DNA from: Sporomusaceae bacterium UBA1887
GTDB taxonomy: Bacteria > Bacillota > Negativicutes > Sporomusales > DSM-15969
Assembly: GCA_002337925.1 (NCBI GenBank)
Contig: DDHB01000042.1
Coordinates: forward strand, 49,257 to 56,380
Direction of reading: 5' to 3'
DNA length: 7,124 nucleotides
The number at the start of each line of letters is the position of its first letter. Positions within the stretch are counted from its first letter, which is position 1. Under the pieces are notes generated by a model, which worked only from the letters and a program-made list of their open reading frames with translations, searched no databases and had not been told where the DNA came from. Of this stretch, positions 6,688 through 7,124 are shown in pieces. A program made the translations under genes and the position numbers.

Positions 6688-6693
6688 ACTCCT
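6688..6693 (-). promoter_or_regulatory. Ribosome binding site for lexA
   Basis: On the minus strand AGGAGT lies 8 nt upstream of the GTG at 6679-6677, deciding this non-ATG start. Confidence 0.75.
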
Positions 6694-6719
6694 AATCAAC
6701 GGATAAAACTCATATGCTC

Positions 6720-6748
6720 ATTATACCAATTTATGCATAAAAACGCAA
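6720..6748 (-). promoter_or_regulatory. lexA promoter (extended -10)
   Basis: On the minus strand the -10 is a perfect TATAAT (6725-6720), preceded by TGG, giving the extended -10 TGGTATAAT. A weak -35 TTGCGT (6748-6743) is 17 nt upstream. Transcription would start near 6713, about 34 nt before the GTG. The -35 overlaps an SOS box, so LexA binding should block polymerase. Confidence 0.65.
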
Positions 6749-6759
6749 ACACTCGTTCG
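6746..6759 (-). promoter_or_regulatory. SOS (LexA) box 1, lexA-proximal
   Basis: Read on the minus strand the site is CGAACGAGTGTTTG, matching the Gram-positive LexA consensus CGAAC-RNRY-GTTY at every defined position. It overlaps the -35 of the lexA promoter, fitting autorepression. Confidence 0.75.
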
Positions 6760-6778
6760 AAAAATAGTCATAAATCTA

Positions 6779-6808
6779 TTGACCAGAACATATGTACTAT
6801 GTTATTAT
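6779..6808 (+). promoter_or_regulatory. yneA-like gene promoter (sigma-A type)
   Basis: TTGACC (6779-6784) is a 5/6 match to the -35, and TATTAT (6803-6808) a 5/6 match to the -10 at 18-nt spacing. Transcription would start near 6815. SOS box 2 lies in the spacer and box 3 just past the start, a tight repression layout. Confidence 0.65.
6785..6798. promoter_or_regulatory. SOS (LexA) box 2, in the yneA promoter spacer
   Basis: AGAACATATGTACT keeps the GAACATATGT core of the Bacillus-type box CGAACATATGTTCG, with mismatches at the outer bases and one in the right half. It lies between the -35 and -10 of the rightward promoter. It is probably a weaker site than the two flanking boxes. Confidence 0.6.
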
Positions 6809-6817
6809 AAATTCAGG

Positions 6818-6831
6818 CGAACAAATGTTCA
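6818..6831 (+). promoter_or_regulatory. SOS (LexA) box 3, yneA-proximal
   Basis: CGAACAAATGTTCA matches the consensus CGAAC-RNRY-GTTY fully, with only the last base off. It lies at or just past the predicted start of the rightward transcript and just before the ribosome site AGAGG (6831-6835). Confidence 0.8.
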
Positions 6832-6843
6832 GAGGTGTTGTAT

Positions 6844-7124
6844 ATGAATAAACTTACTTTTATATTATTTCTTACATTATTAGCCACGTCAGCTGGTAAT
6901 CTTTTTACCGGTTTTAATGAAGCAGTCTCGTTACATTATAAAACTGTTATTGTGGAGACAGGAGATACCGTTTGGAATATTGCAGCAAAACACTCTACCA
7001 GACAGGAAGATATTCGCGATGTAATTGCCGCTATAAAACATGCCAATCAGTTAGATCAATCCGTTCAGATATACCCGGGTCAGACTTTGCGGATACCAGT
7101 CAAAGACAATTACTCCGGATGGGC
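6844..7124 (+). CDS. yneA: YneA-like SOS cell-division suppressor with LysM domain (3' end outside window)
   Basis: The frame from the ATG at 6844 is open for 93 codons to the right edge. AGAGG lies 8 nt upstream. Residues about 4-24 form a hydrophobic signal or anchor segment, followed by a LysM domain at about 34-86 (VIVETGDTVWNIAAKHS at 35-51, ending YPGQTLRIPVK). LysM binds peptidoglycan. The overall plan, a short protein with a membrane segment then one LysM, matches B. subtilis YneA, which is induced by DNA damage and delays cell division. Position divergent from lexA and SOS boxes in its promoter support this strongly. B. subtilis YneA is about 105 residues, so the end may be close beyond the window. 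The alternative is a generic LysM protein, but the context argues against it. Confidence 0.85.
   Translation, partial: MNKLTFILFLTLLATSAGNLFTGFNEAVSLHYKTVIVETGDTVWNIAAKHSTRQEDIRDVIAAIKHANQLDQSVQIYPGQTLRIPVKDNYSGW

Overview
The window looks like chromosomal DNA from a low-to-moderate-GC, endospore-forming member of the Bacillota (Firmicutes). The lexA gene is divergent from a yneA-like LysM gene, with Bacillus-type SOS boxes (CGAAC-N4-GTTYG) between them. An hflX gene is followed directly by a ynbB-type PLP enzyme, the same order as in Bacillus subtilis. A pair of Spo0A-type boxes and PRC-barrel and VanW-family genes also fit. The long form of HflX and the overall gene style suggest an anaerobic lineage such as Negativicutes (Sporomusaceae-like) or a clostridial relative. 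That placement is inference. There are no mobile elements, CRISPR arrays, tRNAs or rRNAs, and no sign of recent transfer.

Layout, left to right: (1) the 3' part of hflX (+), open at the left edge, coupled by a 2-nt gap to a methionine-gamma-lyase-fold/'aluminium resistance' enzyme (+). (2) A 104-bp intergenic region with two inverted repeats; one is a convergent pair of Spo0A-like boxes overlapping a sequence that fits the sigma-H promoter consensus. (3) A membrane-anchored TPR protein (+) with an acidic repeat linker, then a two-PRC-barrel protein (+) 30 bp downstream, ending at a GC-rich terminator. (4) A VanW-family membrane-anchored protein (+) with a C-terminal G5-like domain. (5) A perfect 44-bp palindrome that serves as a shared terminator for the convergent vanW-family and lexA genes. 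(6) lexA (-). (7) A 164-bp divergent control region with promoters on both strands and three SOS boxes. (8) The 5' part of a yneA-like LysM gene (+), running off the right edge.

Functionally, the right end is a compact SOS module: LexA represses itself and a probable division inhibitor until RecA-stimulated self-cleavage. The left end is a ribosome-associated GTPase linked to a PLP enzyme of uncertain substrate. The middle holds poorly characterised envelope or sporulation-type proteins (TPR, PRC-barrel, VanW/G5). The promoter-proximal TPR/PRC pair may be under early-sporulation control. That control region is the most interesting non-routine signal in the window. I did not find a clearly novel multi-gene system.
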